From: Bradyrhizobium guangzhouense
GTDB lineage: Bacteria > Pseudomonadota > Alphaproteobacteria > Rhizobiales > Xanthobacteraceae
DNA length: 64,000 bases
Assembly: GCF_004114955.1 (NCBI RefSeq)
Contig: NZ_CP030053.1
Coordinates: 2,108,001-2,172,000, forward strand
Direction: 5' to 3'
The position numbers and the translations under genes were made by a program. Shown one piece after another: positions 8,421-17,450 of the stretch (positions are counted from its first letter, which is position 1; every line of letters begins with the position of its first letter). The notes under the pieces were generated by a model that was not told the DNA's origin, did not search any database, and saw nothing but the letters and a program-made list of their open reading frames with translations.

Positions 8421-9383
8421 ATGTCGACCGATACCGGGCAATCACAATCCCCGAGCAAGTATGACCGGCTGATCACGGCGGCCAAGGCCGCCACTCCGGT
8501 TTGGACCGTCGTCGTGCATCCCTGCGACGAGACGTCGTTGCGGGGGGCCGTCGACAGCGCGCAGGCCGGCATCATCCGGCCTATTCTGGTCGGGCCCGAA
8601 GGAAAGGTCAGAGATACCGCCAGAAAGTTCGGTCTCGACATCGCCGGCTTCGAGATCGTCGACGCCGCGCACAGTGAGGACGCCGCCGCCAAAGGGGTCG
8701 AGCTGATCCACGCTGCGCGAGGCGAGATGCTGATGAAGGGCAGCCTTCACACCGACGAGCTGATGCGCTCGGTGACGGCGAAGGTAGGAGGGCTGCGCAC
8801 GGACCGCCGTATCAGTCACGTGTTTGTCATGGACGTACCGGCCTATTCCGAGACCCTGTTCGTGACGGATGCTGCGATCAACATCTTTCCCGACCTCGAT
8901 GCCAAGCGGGATATCATCCAGAACGCGATCGATCTCTACACCCAAGCCGGCTTCGGCAAGGCGCCTCGCGTTGCCATCCTGTCGGCGGTCGAGACCGTCA
9001 CCTCCAAGATTCCATCGACGATCGAGGCCGCCGCACTCTGCAAGATGGCCGATCGCGGCCAGATCACCGGCGGCGTACTCGACGGGCCGCTGGCTTTCGA
9101 CAATGCGATCGACCCCGAGGCGGCACGCATCAAGGGCATCAGGTCCGAGGTCGCCGGTCGGGCGCAGGTCCTGGTCGTTCCCGATCTCGAGGCCGGCAAC
9201 ATGCTGGCGAAGAATCTTGCCTACTTCGCCAAGGCCGATGGAGCCGGCATCGTGCTCGGTGCGCGCGTGCCCGTCGTCCTGACGTCTCGGGCCGATACGC
9301 CGCGCGCCCGGATGGCATCCTGCGCGATCGCGTCGCTCTACGCCAATGCGCGCCGACAGCAAGCCCCCACAATCGCAGCGTGA
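8421..9383 (+). CDS. pta: Phosphotransacetylase/phosphotransbutyrylase family enzyme
   Basis: This 320-residue cytoplasmic enzyme of the PTA_PTB family converts acyl-CoA plus phosphate into acyl phosphate plus CoA. It is a short form without the N-terminal DRTGG regulatory domain of long Pta and without the MaoC domain fused to some homologues. Family-like blocks are the opening around [11 protein letters not shown] (residues 54-64) and the late [33 protein letters not shown] stretch, split here as [10 protein letters not shown] and [13 protein letters not shown], which carry the CoA/phosphate site of the family. It lies between DUF3141 and acetate kinase with gaps of 29 and 4 bases, so the pair Pta-AckA can make ATP from acetyl-CoA or butyryl-CoA. 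The acyl preference cannot be read from sequence. Confidence 0.88.
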   Translation: MSTDTGQSQSPSKYDRLITAAKAATPVWTVVVHPCDETSLRGAVDSAQAGIIRPILVGPEGKVRDTARKFGLDIAGFEIVDAAHSEDAAAKGVELIHAARGEMLMKGSLHTDELMRSVTAKVGGLRTDRRISHVFVMDVPAYSETLFVTDAAINIFPDLDAKRDIIQNAIDLYTQAGFGKAPRVAILSAVETVTSKIPSTIEAAALCKMADRGQITGGVLDGPLAFDNAIDPEAARIKGIRSEVAGRAQVLVVPDLEAGNMLAKNLAYFAKADGAGIVLGARVPVVLTSRADTPRARMASCAIASLYANARRQQAPTIAA

Positions 9384-9387
9384 TGCC

Positions 9388-10602
9388 ATGGACAGCATTC
9401 TCGTCGTGAACGCCGGCTCCTCGAGCGTCAAGTTCCAGATCTTCTCGGTCGAAGGCGAAGGCAGGCTGCGGCGGCAAATCAAGGGACAGTTGGACGGCAT
9501 CGGCAGCCGTCCGCGGTTGAAGGCCGGCGGGGCGGCGGGCGATCCCCTGGCCGACCGGGCTTATCCGATCGAGGCGGTGCCGGACGTTACGACCGCAATG
9601 GGGGTCGCCGGCGAGTGGCTGCGCGAGGAGCTCCGCATTCACCCGATCGCTGTCGGGCACCGGGTGGTCCATGGCGGCCCGGACTATGACAAGCCGGTCT
9701 TGATTGACCACGGCGTGGTGGCCTCGCTGGAGCGCTTCATCAATCTCGCACCGTTACATCAGCCGCACAATCTGTCGCCGATCCGGTCGATCCTCGCGAA
9801 TTATCCGACCCTGCCGCAGGTCGCCTGCTTCGACACCGCATTTCATCGCACGCACGGTGTGTTGGCCGATCACTACGCTATACCGCATCCGCTTCATGCG
9901 GAGGGCGTGCGGCGCTATGGCTTTCACGGCCTGTCGTACGAATACATCGCGAGGACTTTGGCCGGCGTGGCCCCCGAAATCGCAAAGCGTCGGGTGATCG
10001 TCGCGCATCTCGGCAGCGGCGCCTCGATGTGCGCCATGAAGGACGGGCGGAGTGTCGAGAGCACCATGGGATTCACCGCGCTGGATGGTCTTCCCATGGG
10101 AACGCGGCCTGGACAGCTCGATCCCGGCGTCGTGCTCTACCTCATCTCCGAGAAGGGCATGCCGGCTGCGAAAGTGCAGGATTTTCTTTATCGCGAATGC
10201 GGCCTGAAGGGCCTTTCCGGTGTCAGCAACGACATGCGCGCATTGGAGCAAAGCGACGATCCCAAGGCCAGGCTTGCGATCGACTATTTCGCCTATCGGA
10301 TCGGCCTTAACGCCGGCATGCTGGCCGCGGCCTTGCAGGGCCTGGACGCCTTCGTCTTCACGGCCGGTATCGGGGAGAATTCTGCAACCATTCGCGCCCG
10401 CGTGGTCGAGCAGCTCGGCTGGCTCGGTGCCACACTCGACCCCATCCAAAACTCCCGCCACGCGCGCCTGATCTCGCAACCCGGCAGCCTCATTCCGGTC
10501 TATGTGGTCCCGACCGATGAAGAGCTGATGATTGCGCAGCATACGCTGTCGTTGCTGATGAACGCGCCATCGACCAACCCCAAGCAAGAGAGGGTGTCAT
10601 GA
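9388..10602 (+). CDS. ackA: Acetate/propionate family kinase
   Basis: This 404-residue kinase interconverts acyl phosphate plus ADP and carboxylate plus ATP. The ATG at 9388, four bases after the pta stop, gives the classic N-terminus [14 protein letters not shown]. The frame is open further upstream but overlaps pta. Other acetate kinase signatures are visible: [10 protein letters not shown] (near 90), CFDTAFH (near 148), [22 protein letters not shown] and [12 protein letters not shown] close to the end with the catalytic Glu. It overlaps fabI by four bases (ATGA). Under oxygen limitation, Pta plus this kinase would give ATP and excrete acetate. The length suits AckA, BukA being shorter. Confidence 0.92.
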   Translation: MDSILVVNAGSSSVKFQIFSVEGEGRLRRQIKGQLDGIGSRPRLKAGGAAGDPLADRAYPIEAVPDVTTAMGVAGEWLREELRIHPIAVGHRVVHGGPDYDKPVLIDHGVVASLERFINLAPLHQPHNLSPIRSILANYPTLPQVACFDTAFHRTHGVLADHYAIPHPLHAEGVRRYGFHGLSYEYIARTLAGVAPEIAKRRVIVAHLGSGASMCAMKDGRSVESTMGFTALDGLPMGTRPGQLDPGVVLYLISEKGMPAAKVQDFLYRECGLKGLSGVSNDMRALEQSDDPKARLAIDYFAYRIGLNAGMLAAALQGLDAFVFTAGIGENSATIRARVVEQLGWLGATLDPIQNSRHARLISQPGSLIPVYVVPTDEELMIAQHTLSLLMNAPSTNPKQERVS

Positions 10603-11387
10603 TTCCCGTATATCCGGATACCAAAGTGGCCCTCAAGGGCAAGAAGGGGCTCGTCGTCGGTATCGCCAATGATCAATCGATCGCTTGGGGCTGCGCCAGG
10701 GCGTTCCGTGCGCTCGGGGCCGACCTCGCGGTCACCTATCTGAATGACCGCGCGAAGAAGCATGTCGAGCCACTCGCCCAGGCGCTCGAGGCGCCGATCT
10801 TCATGCCGCTCGATGTCATGGCCGAGGGCCAGACCGAGCAGGTTTTCGAACGAATCGCGAAGGAGTGGGGGCAGCTCGACTTCCTGCTGCACTCGATCGC
10901 TTTCTCGCCCAAGGAAGCGCTACACGGCCGTGTCGTCGACGTCGGCCGTGAGGGCTTTCTGAAGACCATGGACGTGTCGTGCTGGTCGTTCCTGCGGATG
11001 GCGCATCTGGCCGAGCCGCTGATGAAGAACGGCGGCACCATGTTCACCATGACCTACTATGGCAGTCAGATGGTGGTCGAGAACTACAATATCATGGGCG
11101 TCGCGAAGGCGGCGCTGGAATCGGCGGTTCGTTATGCGGCGGCCGAGCTGGGCCCGAAGGGCATCCGTGTGCACGCGATCTCACCGGGACCGCTGGCGAC
11201 GCGCGCCGCTTCGGGCATCCCCGAGTTCGACGAACTGATGGACAAGGCGCAGTCGAAGGCTCCGTCGCGCAGCCTGGTGAGCATCGATGACGTCGGCAAT
11301 GCAACGGCATTTCTGGCGCTCGACGGCGCCAAGCTGATCACCGGCGGCGTGCTCTATATCGACGGCGGCTATCACATCATCGACTGA
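10599..11387 (+). CDS. fabI: Enoyl-ACP reductase (NADH), FabI
   Basis: This 262-residue short-chain dehydrogenase family enzyme reduces trans-2-enoyl-ACP with NAD(P)H in fatty acid elongation. The divergent nucleotide motif of FabI is present ([17 protein letters not shown], residues 12-28). The catalytic Tyr-x6-Lys pair sits in NYNIMGVAK, with the [13 protein letters not shown] substrate loop after it. The start overlaps the ackA stop (ATGA). Placement in a fermentative operon is unusual for a housekeeping enzyme, so this is probably a second FabI copy. It may adjust membrane lipids or use enoyl groups as an electron sink at low oxygen; that role is inference. Confidence 0.92.
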   Translation: MIPVYPDTKVALKGKKGLVVGIANDQSIAWGCARAFRALGADLAVTYLNDRAKKHVEPLAQALEAPIFMPLDVMAEGQTEQVFERIAKEWGQLDFLLHSIAFSPKEALHGRVVDVGREGFLKTMDVSCWSFLRMAHLAEPLMKNGGTMFTMTYYGSQMVVENYNIMGVAKAALESAVRYAAAELGPKGIRVHAISPGPLATRAASGIPEFDELMDKAQSKAPSRSLVSIDDVGNATAFLALDGAKLITGGVLYIDGGYHIID

Positions 11388-11418
11388 CGGGCGAGAGCGT
11401 TGCTTTCGTCTTTTTGGC

Positions 11419-11877
11419 TCAGCGATAGTGCAGGGCGATCAGCTCGGCGATGCAGGCCGGTTTCTTGCCGCCTTCGATCTCGATCACGAGATGGTAGTTC
11501 ACCCGTAGTCCGTCGGGCGGGACGTCCTCGGCTTCCGCGATGGTGACGCGGCCGCGCAGTCGCGATCCTGCTGGCACCGGCGCCAGGTAGCGGATCCGGT
11601 CGGCGCCATAGTTCAGCGTATTGCGCAAGCCTTTCAGGCCGATCACCGATCGAATGAACAGCGGCGCGAGCGCGAGCGACAACAGGCCATGGGCAATGGT
11701 CTTGCCGCCAGGCATCTCCTTGCTGGCGCGCTCCTGATCGACGTGAATCCACTGCTCGTCGCAGGTCGCTTCGGCAAACTGATCGATGCGTTGCTGTGAC
11801 ACCTCGACCCAGTCGCTCACTCCGATCTCGGTGCCGATGGCGGATTTGATCTCGTTGAAGTCGCCGAAGATGCGCAT
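11419..11877 (-). CDS. MaoC-like enoyl-CoA hydratase
   Basis: This 152-residue single hot-dog-fold hydratase probably makes (R)-3-hydroxyacyl-CoA from enoyl-CoA, as PhaJ does. The hydratase 2 motif is clear: the catalytic Asp in FAEATCDEQWIHVD and the following His of GGKTIAHGLLSLAL. I start at the ATG at 11877 (MRIFGDFNEIKS); the open frame further upstream overlaps the CoA-transferase gene. It is the last gene of a leftward operon with both CoA-transferase subunits, and it converges on fabI with 31 bases between. A role linking fatty acid oxidation to polyhydroxyalkanoate precursors fits the phasin and hydrolase genes nearby. Confidence 0.87.
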   Translation of the reverse strand: MRIFGDFNEIKSAIGTEIGVSDWVEVSQQRIDQFAEATCDEQWIHVDQERASKEMPGGKTIAHGLLSLALAPLFIRSVIGLKGLRNTLNYGADRIRYLAPVPAGSRLRGRVTIAEAEDVPPDGLRVNYHLVIEIEGGKKPACIAELIALHYR

Positions 11878-11888
11878 GACCGTGCCCC

Positions 11889-12539
11889 TCAGAGTTTCAT
11901 TTCCGGGACATTGTCGGGCACAAAGAGCTCGGCCTCCGTGACCGCCATGACCTCGCCGACGCTGACGCCGGGCGCGGTTTCGAGCAGCGTGGCCCTTCCT
12001 GCCGGGAATCCGATCACCGCCATGTCCGTGACGACAAGGTTTACCGGCCGCGCCGAGGTCAAAGGCAGGGTGCATTTGGCGACGATCTTGGACTTGCCCT
12101 TGGCGGCGTGCTGCATGGCGACGATGACGCGCCTGGCGCCACTGACGAGGTCCATCGCGCCGCCCATGCCTGGCACCATCTTGCCGGGGATCATCCAGTT
12201 GGCGAGCAAGCCGTGTGCGTCGACCTGGAGACCGCCGAGCACGGTGATGTCGACATGACCACCGCGGATCAGCCCGAACGACATCGCGCTGTCGAAGGTC
12301 GCCGCACCCGGCAGTGCGCTGATCGGCCGGCCGCCGGCGTCGGTGAGCAGGGGATGGGCCATGCCTTGCTCCGGAATCGGGCCAGTGCCGATCAGGCCGT
12401 TCTCTGACTGGAAGAACACCTTGAGGTCGGCCGGAACGTAGTTGGCAACCAGGGTCGGAATGCCGATGCCGAGATTGACCAGGTTGCCGCTCTGGAGCTC
12501 TTTGGCGACGCGGCGGGCGATGATGATCTGCGGGTCCAT
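11889..12539 (-). CDS. 3-oxoacid CoA-transferase subunit B
   Basis: This 216-residue beta subunit of a family I CoA-transferase (ScoB/AtoA type) would move CoA between succinyl-CoA or acetyl-CoA and a 3-oxo or short-chain acid. It has the active-site glutamate motif SENGLIGTGP (residues 44-53), LVNLGIGIPT near residue 20, and GMGGAMDLVSGARRVIV in the middle. The ATG at 12539 (MDPQIIIARR) is chosen over a longer frame because it sits four bases after the subunit A stop. Together with subunit A it would activate acetoacetate or acetate, or make acetate while regenerating succinyl-CoA. Confidence 0.9.
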   Translation of the reverse strand: MDPQIIIARRVAKELQSGNLVNLGIGIPTLVANYVPADLKVFFQSENGLIGTGPIPEQGMAHPLLTDAGGRPISALPGAATFDSAMSFGLIRGGHVDITVLGGLQVDAHGLLANWMIPGKMVPGMGGAMDLVSGARRVIVAMQHAAKGKSKIVAKCTLPLTSARPVNLVVTDMAVIGFPAGRATLLETAPGVSVGEVMAVTEAELFVPDNVPEMKL

Positions 12540-12543
12540 GATC

Positions 12544-13191
12544 TCACCCGTTCGCAATGAGGTAATCGACAAGCGGCGCCGGCGTCATGACATGGTCGGG
12601 GGCGATCACGCCGACCGGTACGATATGCTCGGCCGTGACGATGACCGTATCGGCCGCCATCGCCATGATGGGATTGAAATTGCGCGCGGTGAGCGCATAG
12701 GTGAGATTGCCGAGGTAATCGGCGAGAAAAGCATGGACCAGCGCGAATTGCGCGCGGATCGCCGTCTCCAGCAGGAACGGCTTGCCGTCGACCTCGATCT
12801 GCCGCTTGCCCTCGGCAACGAGCGTGCCGACCCCGGTCGGCGTCAGCACGCCGCCAAGGCCGCAACCGCCGGCCCGGATGCGTTCGACGAAGGTCCCCTG
12901 CGGCACCAGGTCGACATTGATCTGGTTGGCCAGCATCTGCCGCTGCGCCGTGGGATTGAGACCGATATGCGTCGCCGTCAGTTTTGCGACCAGCGTCGCA
13001 TCGAACAGTTTGCCGACGCCCTTGCCGACGAAGGCGGCATCGTTGGAGATCACGGTCAGGCCCGCCTTCTGTTGCCGCACCATTTCGTCGAGCACGCGCT
13101 CCGGCGTGCCCACGCCCATGAAGCCGCCGACCATGACGCTGGCGCCTGCGGGAATCATCGCAACGGCTTCTTCGACGGAAACGGCCTTCAT
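12544..13191 (-). CDS. 3-oxoacid CoA-transferase subunit A
   Basis: This 215-residue alpha subunit (ScoA/AtoD type) pairs with the next gene. It shows the glycine-rich signature MVGGFMGVGTPERV near residue 22 and the GCGLGGVLTPTGVGT block in the middle. The ATG at 13191 gives the usual AtoD-like N-terminus (MKAVSVEEAV); an in-frame ATG at 13212 would add seven residues. The FixK-like box at 13257-13270 predicts a transcript start near 13222, compatible with either. The operon is this gene, subunit B and the MaoC hydratase. Confidence 0.9.
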   Translation of the reverse strand: MKAVSVEEAVAMIPAGASVMVGGFMGVGTPERVLDEMVRQQKAGLTVISNDAAFVGKGVGKLFDATLVAKLTATHIGLNPTAQRQMLANQINVDLVPQGTFVERIRAGGCGLGGVLTPTGVGTLVAEGKRQIEVDGKPFLLETAIRAQFALVHAFLADYLGNLTYALTARNFNPIMAMAADTVIVTAEHIVPVGVIAPDHVMTPAPLVDYLIANG

Positions 13192-13256
13192 GATTGAAAC
13201 TCCGATCGGCACGACCAGGCAGCGGACCGATGTTGGCGACGCCCCCCTTGCGATCC

Positions 13257-13270
13257 TTGATCTGCGTCAA
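13257..13270. promoter_or_regulatory. FNR/FixK-type box upstream of the CoA-transferase operon
   Basis: TTGATCTGCGTCAA matches TTGA-N6-TCAA and lies in the short gap between subunit A and the unknown gene ending at 13281. Class II spacing leftwards predicts a start near 13222. The leftward transcript would cover subunit A, subunit B and the MaoC gene. Confidence 0.8.
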
Positions 13271-13280
13271 AGCCTGCGCA

Positions 13281-13877
13281 TCATTCGCGAATGTGGATGC
13301 CGAGGCTTGCCAGCATTTCGCGCCACAGTTTGCGCACCTCGCGATGCCGCCGCTCCAGCGCCGCGCTGACGGCATCGCGGTAGGGCAGCAGATCCGGCCC
13401 TTTCAGAAACAGGATTTGTGCCTGCAACAATCGTCCGCTTTCAAACTCGATCCGGCGCAGCGCGGCCACGAACGGATCATCCGCCCTTGCCTCCGTCGGA
13501 AGCAGGGCGGCCGGCCGTATTCCGGCGTGGACCGCATGCGCAAGCGTCGCGAGGTGGATGGCCTGCGCACGCGCGTCATCGGCGATGGCTTCCATCGGTT
13601 CAGGGAGCCAGGCCATCTCCCAGGAGACTGCCATGGGACCTAACGCCAGATCCGGGGTCCACGCGGTGGCGCGGGTGAGCAGCGAGACGATCTCGCTCTC
13701 GCGATAGAGCTGTGCATTCAGCTCGGTCTGCCAGGCGGCATCGAATCTAGCGGGTAACGCGAGTGCATATTGCCGTGCCAACGCGCCATGGGCGGAGACC
13801 AGGAACGCGGCGACCCGCGTCTGCTGGCTCGGCGGCAAACGACCATCGGCCTCCAGCGGTCCGAGGAACGCGCTCAT
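13281..13877 (-). CDS. Unknown protein coupled to an alpha/beta hydrolase
   Basis: I do not recognise this 198-residue protein. It is rich in alanine, leucine and charged residues and appears largely helical. There is no signal peptide, membrane segment or cysteine motif. Its start overlaps the stop of the preceding hydrolase by four bases, so the two are translationally coupled. It ends 11 bases before the FixK-like box that serves the CoA-transferase operon. The company it keeps (hydrolase, phasin, CoA-transferase) suggests a role in storage polymer or acyl metabolism, for instance as a granule-bound or activator subunit; this is guesswork. Confidence 0.7.
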   Translation of the reverse strand: MSAFLGPLEADGRLPPSQQTRVAAFLVSAHGALARQYALALPARFDAAWQTELNAQLYRESEIVSLLTRATAWTPDLALGPMAVSWEMAWLPEPMEAIADDARAQAIHLATLAHAVHAGIRPAALLPTEARADDPFVAALRRIEFESGRLLQAQILFLKGPDLLPYRDAVSAALERRHREVRKLWREMLASLGIHIRE

Positions 13878-14800
13878 GTCGCCGCCCTCTGCACCGGGAT
13901 CGCGCGCAGGTGGTCGTACCCAGCCGGAAACGCCGAAATCGCGCCGCCGGGCTCGTTTGGCGCGATCAAGACAGCCTTGTTGCCCTGCCAGCGTCCGGCC
14001 AGCACGTCCTCGGCGAAGCGTGCGAGCAGGTCGGCGGTGAGCGCACCCTTCTCGAGCGTGAAGGCGTGATAGGCCTCTGGAACGATCACCAGCGCACTGT
14101 CGGGAATTTCGACGCGCAGGGTCTCATGCAGCGCCCGTGGCGTCAGGAAGTCGAATTCGCCGTTCAGGATCATGGTCGGCGCAGCGATCGACGAGAGAAG
14201 CGGCGTCAGCGGCTTGAAGTCGAGAAAGGACTCCATCAGGTTCTGCAGGGCATAAATGTCGTTGACCAGCCAGCCCTGGCGCTTGACGCTGTCGAGCTTG
14301 TCCAGCAACGGCTTCAGCCATTGGTCGGACAGGTTCATCGGCAGCAGCAGGTCCTGGAGGTAGCCGGTGCCGCCGAGGATCAGTCCAGTGCGCAAGGCAT
14401 TGCCAATCAGCAGCAACTGCGGTGAAAGCTCGGCAAAGCAGCTCATCGGCACCAGGCCCGACAGCCGTGCGCCGTGTTCAATGGCATAGCGAAGCGCGAT
14501 CAAGCCGCCGAAGCTGATGCCGCTGAGAAAAATCGGCCCGTCGCCGAGCTCGCCGATCAGGCGATGCAGCACGGCAACGTGGTCGTCCTGGTTGATGAAA
14601 AGCGCAGGTTTGTCGGAGACGCCTTGGCCGAGCAGGTCGAAGGTCGCGACGCGGAAGCCGCGTGCGGTCAATGCGTCGCGATAGGCTCCCCATAGCTCCG
14701 AGTATTGGGTGAGGCCATTCACCAGCACATAGGCGGGCGCATCCGCAGGTCCGTCCAGCTCATAGCGGATCCGGTATGAGCCGTGACTGAGGAAGGGCAT
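13874..14800 (-). CDS. Alpha/beta hydrolase
   Basis: This 308-residue serine hydrolase has the alpha/beta fold. The oxyanion region is VLVNGLTQYSELWG near residue 25, the nucleophile elbow is GISFGG with Ser96, the acid is in LNGEFDFLTP, and the His is in EAYHAFTLEKGA. No signal peptide is present. It is divergent from the exported double hydrolase at 14934. The shared gap contains a FixK-like box centred 68 bases upstream of this start, so both may respond to low oxygen. Substrate unknown; candidates are short polyhydroxyalkanoate oligomers or other esters, given the phasin nearby. Confidence 0.85.
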   Translation of the reverse strand: MPFLSHGSYRIRYELDGPADAPAYVLVNGLTQYSELWGAYRDALTARGFRVATFDLLGQGVSDKPALFINQDDHVAVLHRLIGELGDGPIFLSGISFGGLIALRYAIEHGARLSGLVPMSCFAELSPQLLLIGNALRTGLILGGTGYLQDLLLPMNLSDQWLKPLLDKLDSVKRQGWLVNDIYALQNLMESFLDFKPLTPLLSSIAAPTMILNGEFDFLTPRALHETLRVEIPDSALVIVPEAYHAFTLEKGALTADLLARFAEDVLAGRWQGNKAVLIAPNEPGGAISAFPAGYDHLRAIPVQRAAT

Positions 14801-14861
14801 TGCTGGATCCGGCGGCAGGTTTCAACCGGAATGATCCTCACAACCCGCAAGGTTCAATCCA

Positions 14862-14875
14862 TTGAGTTAGATCAA
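14862..14875. promoter_or_regulatory. FNR/FixK-type box between divergent hydrolase genes
   Basis: TTGAGTTAGATCAA matches TTGA-N6-TCAA. To the right, class II spacing predicts a start near 14910, which excludes the ATG at 14892 and supports 14934. To the left it predicts a start near 14827, ahead of the hydrolase starting at 14800. It may act in both directions. Confidence 0.82.
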
Positions 14876-14933
14876 AGCTCGTCCGGCCGCCTTGCCTAGC
14901 GTCGCGTCAAAATGCGTCAGGGAGGACTTCGTG

Positions 14934-17441
14934 ATGGTCCGGAGAGAGATCGCAAAGCGCTGCTTCGTCAGCCTGATCCTGCTGCTGGTCGGCACTGCGC
15001 TTGCAGTCGCCCAGCCCTTCACGCGTCGCTCGTCGCAGATGCAGCATGACGGCTTGAAGAAAACCTACGAGATCGCCAACTTCAAGATCGGCGGCAAGTA
15101 TGATCTATCCGATCCCTCGAAGTGGGAATTTGGTGGCGAGGGCGGTGTCACGCTGGAATCTCTCGGTGCGGGCAAGCTGCGCACCGCCTACATCACGATC
15201 GGCACCGCGCGGCGCAATGAGGCGGGCGAAATCACCAACGCCGTCGTCATCAACTCCTATTACTCCGGTGACTCCACCGACATGTATGAGCAGTGGGTCA
15301 AGGGTGCGCCACTCTCGGGCGGCGTGCCGATCATCGGCCCGGGCCGGCCGATCGATACCGACCGCTATTACGTCATCATGGTCGATCCGCTCGGCACTTG
15401 GGGCGCCAGCAAGCCATCGGACGGCCTCGGCATCAAGTTTCCGCAGTACAGCTACTACGACATGGTGCAGGCGAACTATCGTCTCTTGCGCGACGAGCTG
15501 AAGGTCGCGCGCGTCGCACTCGTGACTGGCGTCTCCATGGGGGGCACGCAGACCTATGTCTGGGGCGTGATGCATCCGGAGTATGTCAGCGCGATCATGC
15601 CAATCGGCGGCACGACGCAGTCCGATGGTGACGATCCCGTCGGCAACTGGACGTTCCAGATGATGACGGCCGCGATCGAATCCGATCCGGTCTGGCAGGC
15701 CACCAAGGGCGACTATTACAAGCTGCCCAAGGAGAAACATCCGGTGCCGGGCGTCGCGTTCGGCTGGTCGATCCTGGGAATGACCGGGTACGACTTCGCC
15801 TTTCGCACGACCCAGAACTGGAAGGCGGTGCAGCCTGAGATCTTCTACTGGGATCCGCCGAACGAGAAGGCAGGCCTGAACGTCACCAACCGCGCCAAGC
15901 TCTATGACGCGGTCGACCTCGTCTGGCGCAATCGCGTCGGCGAGACCCACAACATCAACCCGTATCTCGGCCGCATCCGGGCGCGCACGCTGGTGATGCA
16001 TATCACCAACGACCTCTGGCTGAATTTCAAGTTGGCGCAGCAGGCCGTCGATCGTGTGCCGGGCGCGGACCTGATCGCCCAGGAAAGCCCGGTCGCCCAC
16101 TACGGCGTCTTCCCGATCATTAACCAGCGCAAGAACGATCCAAAATTCGTCGCCTTCATGGACGACGTGGCGGCGCTCGATCGTGCGCAGTTGTTTGTCG
16201 ACAAAAACTATCGTGTTCCGCGCGTCGCGGAGAAGATCGATCCAAGCAAATCCTTCTGGAAGGACTTCGTCACCTATCCCTATCCGGTCAAATACGCCAA
16301 CGCCAAGGACAAGATCGGTAACACCTGGCAAATCGGTTACATGGACGAGTATGCCGGCACCGACAAGGATCCCAAGGTCCTCGTCATCATTCACGGCAAG
16401 GGAGCGTTCGGCGGGCACTACGGCAACATCATGCAATACGCGCTGCGGAGCGGCCTGCGCGTGATCGTGCCGGACTTGCCGGGCTACGGCATGTCCGGGC
16501 CGGGCAATCTCGACAAGAGCCCGGCGCGCACCATGCAGGACATGCGCGAGACCATCTACGATCTCGTCGTCAACCAACTCGGCGTCAAGAAAGCCTATTA
16601 TCTCGGCCACTCGCTCGGCGGCCAGTTCGTCATGGGCTATGCGCTGACCTGGCCGGATGCGGTGCAGGGACTTGCACTCGAAGCGCCGTCAGGTCTCGAG
16701 GAATACCCGCGAGACATCACGATTGCGAAGGACAAGAAAGCACCCTTGTTCCAGCAGGGTCTTGGCCGCGATTTCGACAAGTGGAGGCAGATCTGGGATC
16801 AGACCGGCATCCTTGCGGCGGAAAAGGCCCGCGACGAGCAGAGCATCCGCGACTTTTTCTACTTCAAGAAGCGTGATCCCGACACCGGCGTCGTGTCGGC
16901 GGCCAAGAGCGGCTACTTCTTCAGCGACAGCGAGTATGCCCGCTTCCACACCGAGCAGCGCGTCGGGCTGACAAGGGGTAACCCGAAGGAGCTCGAACAA
17001 TGGTGCAACGTCTTCATCTTCGACATCTACACGATCGGATCCGAGCTCCAGCAGGATGATCCGAAGAACCTCTACGAGCGCGTCACGGAGATCAAGGCGC
17101 CGATCTTCCTCGCGTTCGGCGACAAGGAGCCGTTCATCCCGACGCCGGCGTTCAACGGACTGACCGATCTCGGACGGGACGTAATCACGCCGTTCATGAC
17201 GCGGATGACCAATGCCGGTAACCGGCCGATGCTCAAGATCTATCCGGAGACCGGACACTTCATCCACACCGACAACCCGGTGGAATATTCCGCCGATGTC
17301 GTCGACTTCGTGACCAAGGGACGGGTCGACGCCTCATCGCCACTCGGCACGGACCGCATGATCAAGGGCGCGGTGGCGTCGGCCATTCCGGTAGCACCGA
17401 CGCCGCCCGGCGCGGCGCCGACGGCAGGGCTGAACAAATAG
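14934..17441 (+). CDS. Exported protein with two alpha/beta-hydrolase domains
   Basis: This 835-residue protein carries a signal peptide (residues 1-27, ending ALAVAQ), so it should act in the periplasm or outside. Two hydrolase folds lie in tandem. The first (about residues 75-430) resembles the homoserine O-acetyltransferase/MetX group, with nucleophile Ser201 in GVSMGGTQTY. The second (about 470-810) resembles epoxide-hydrolase-like enzymes, with HGKGAFGGHYG, nucleophile Ser560 in GHSLGGQF and a late GHFIHTD histidine. The start at 14934 follows GGAGGA and fits the predicted FixK-dependent transcript. It leads a run with another hydrolase, a phasin and a small protein. The function of such fusions is unknown to me; depolymerisation or ester cleavage is possible. 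Confidence 0.82.
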   Translation: MVRREIAKRCFVSLILLLVGTALAVAQPFTRRSSQMQHDGLKKTYEIANFKIGGKYDLSDPSKWEFGGEGGVTLESLGAGKLRTAYITIGTARRNEAGEITNAVVINSYYSGDSTDMYEQWVKGAPLSGGVPIIGPGRPIDTDRYYVIMVDPLGTWGASKPSDGLGIKFPQYSYYDMVQANYRLLRDELKVARVALVTGVSMGGTQTYVWGVMHPEYVSAIMPIGGTTQSDGDDPVGNWTFQMMTAAIESDPVWQATKGDYYKLPKEKHPVPGVAFGWSILGMTGYDFAFRTTQNWKAVQPEIFYWDPPNEKAGLNVTNRAKLYDAVDLVWRNRVGETHNINPYLGRIRARTLVMHITNDLWLNFKLAQQAVDRVPGADLIAQESPVAHYGVFPIINQRKNDPKFVAFMDDVAALDRAQLFVDKNYRVPRVAEKIDPSKSFWKDFVTYPYPVKYANAKDKIGNTWQIGYMDEYAGTDKDPKVLVIIHGKGAFGGHYGNIMQYALRSGLRVIVPDLPGYGMSGPGNLDKSPARTMQDMRETIYDLVVNQLGVKKAYYLGHSLGGQFVMGYALTWPDAVQGLALEAPSGLEEYPRDITIAKDKKAPLFQQGLGRDFDKWRQIWDQTGILAAEKARDEQSIRDFFYFKKRDPDTGVVSAAKSGYFFSDSEYARFHTEQRVGLTRGNPKELEQWCNVFIFDIYTIGSELQQDDPKNLYERVTEIKAPIFLAFGDKEPFIPTPAFNGLTDLGRDVITPFMTRMTNAGNRPMLKIYPETGHFIHTDNPVEYSADVVDFVTKGRVDASSPLGTDRMIKGAVASAIPVAPTPPGAAPTAGLNK

Positions 17442-17450
17442 GATGGTTCG

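Noticed and set aside
6187..8445. Minus-strand open frame of about 750 codons opposite the DUF3141 gene
   Set aside because: No recognisable domain, His/Arg-rich composition, and the plus strand has the conserved family sequence with a promoter box.
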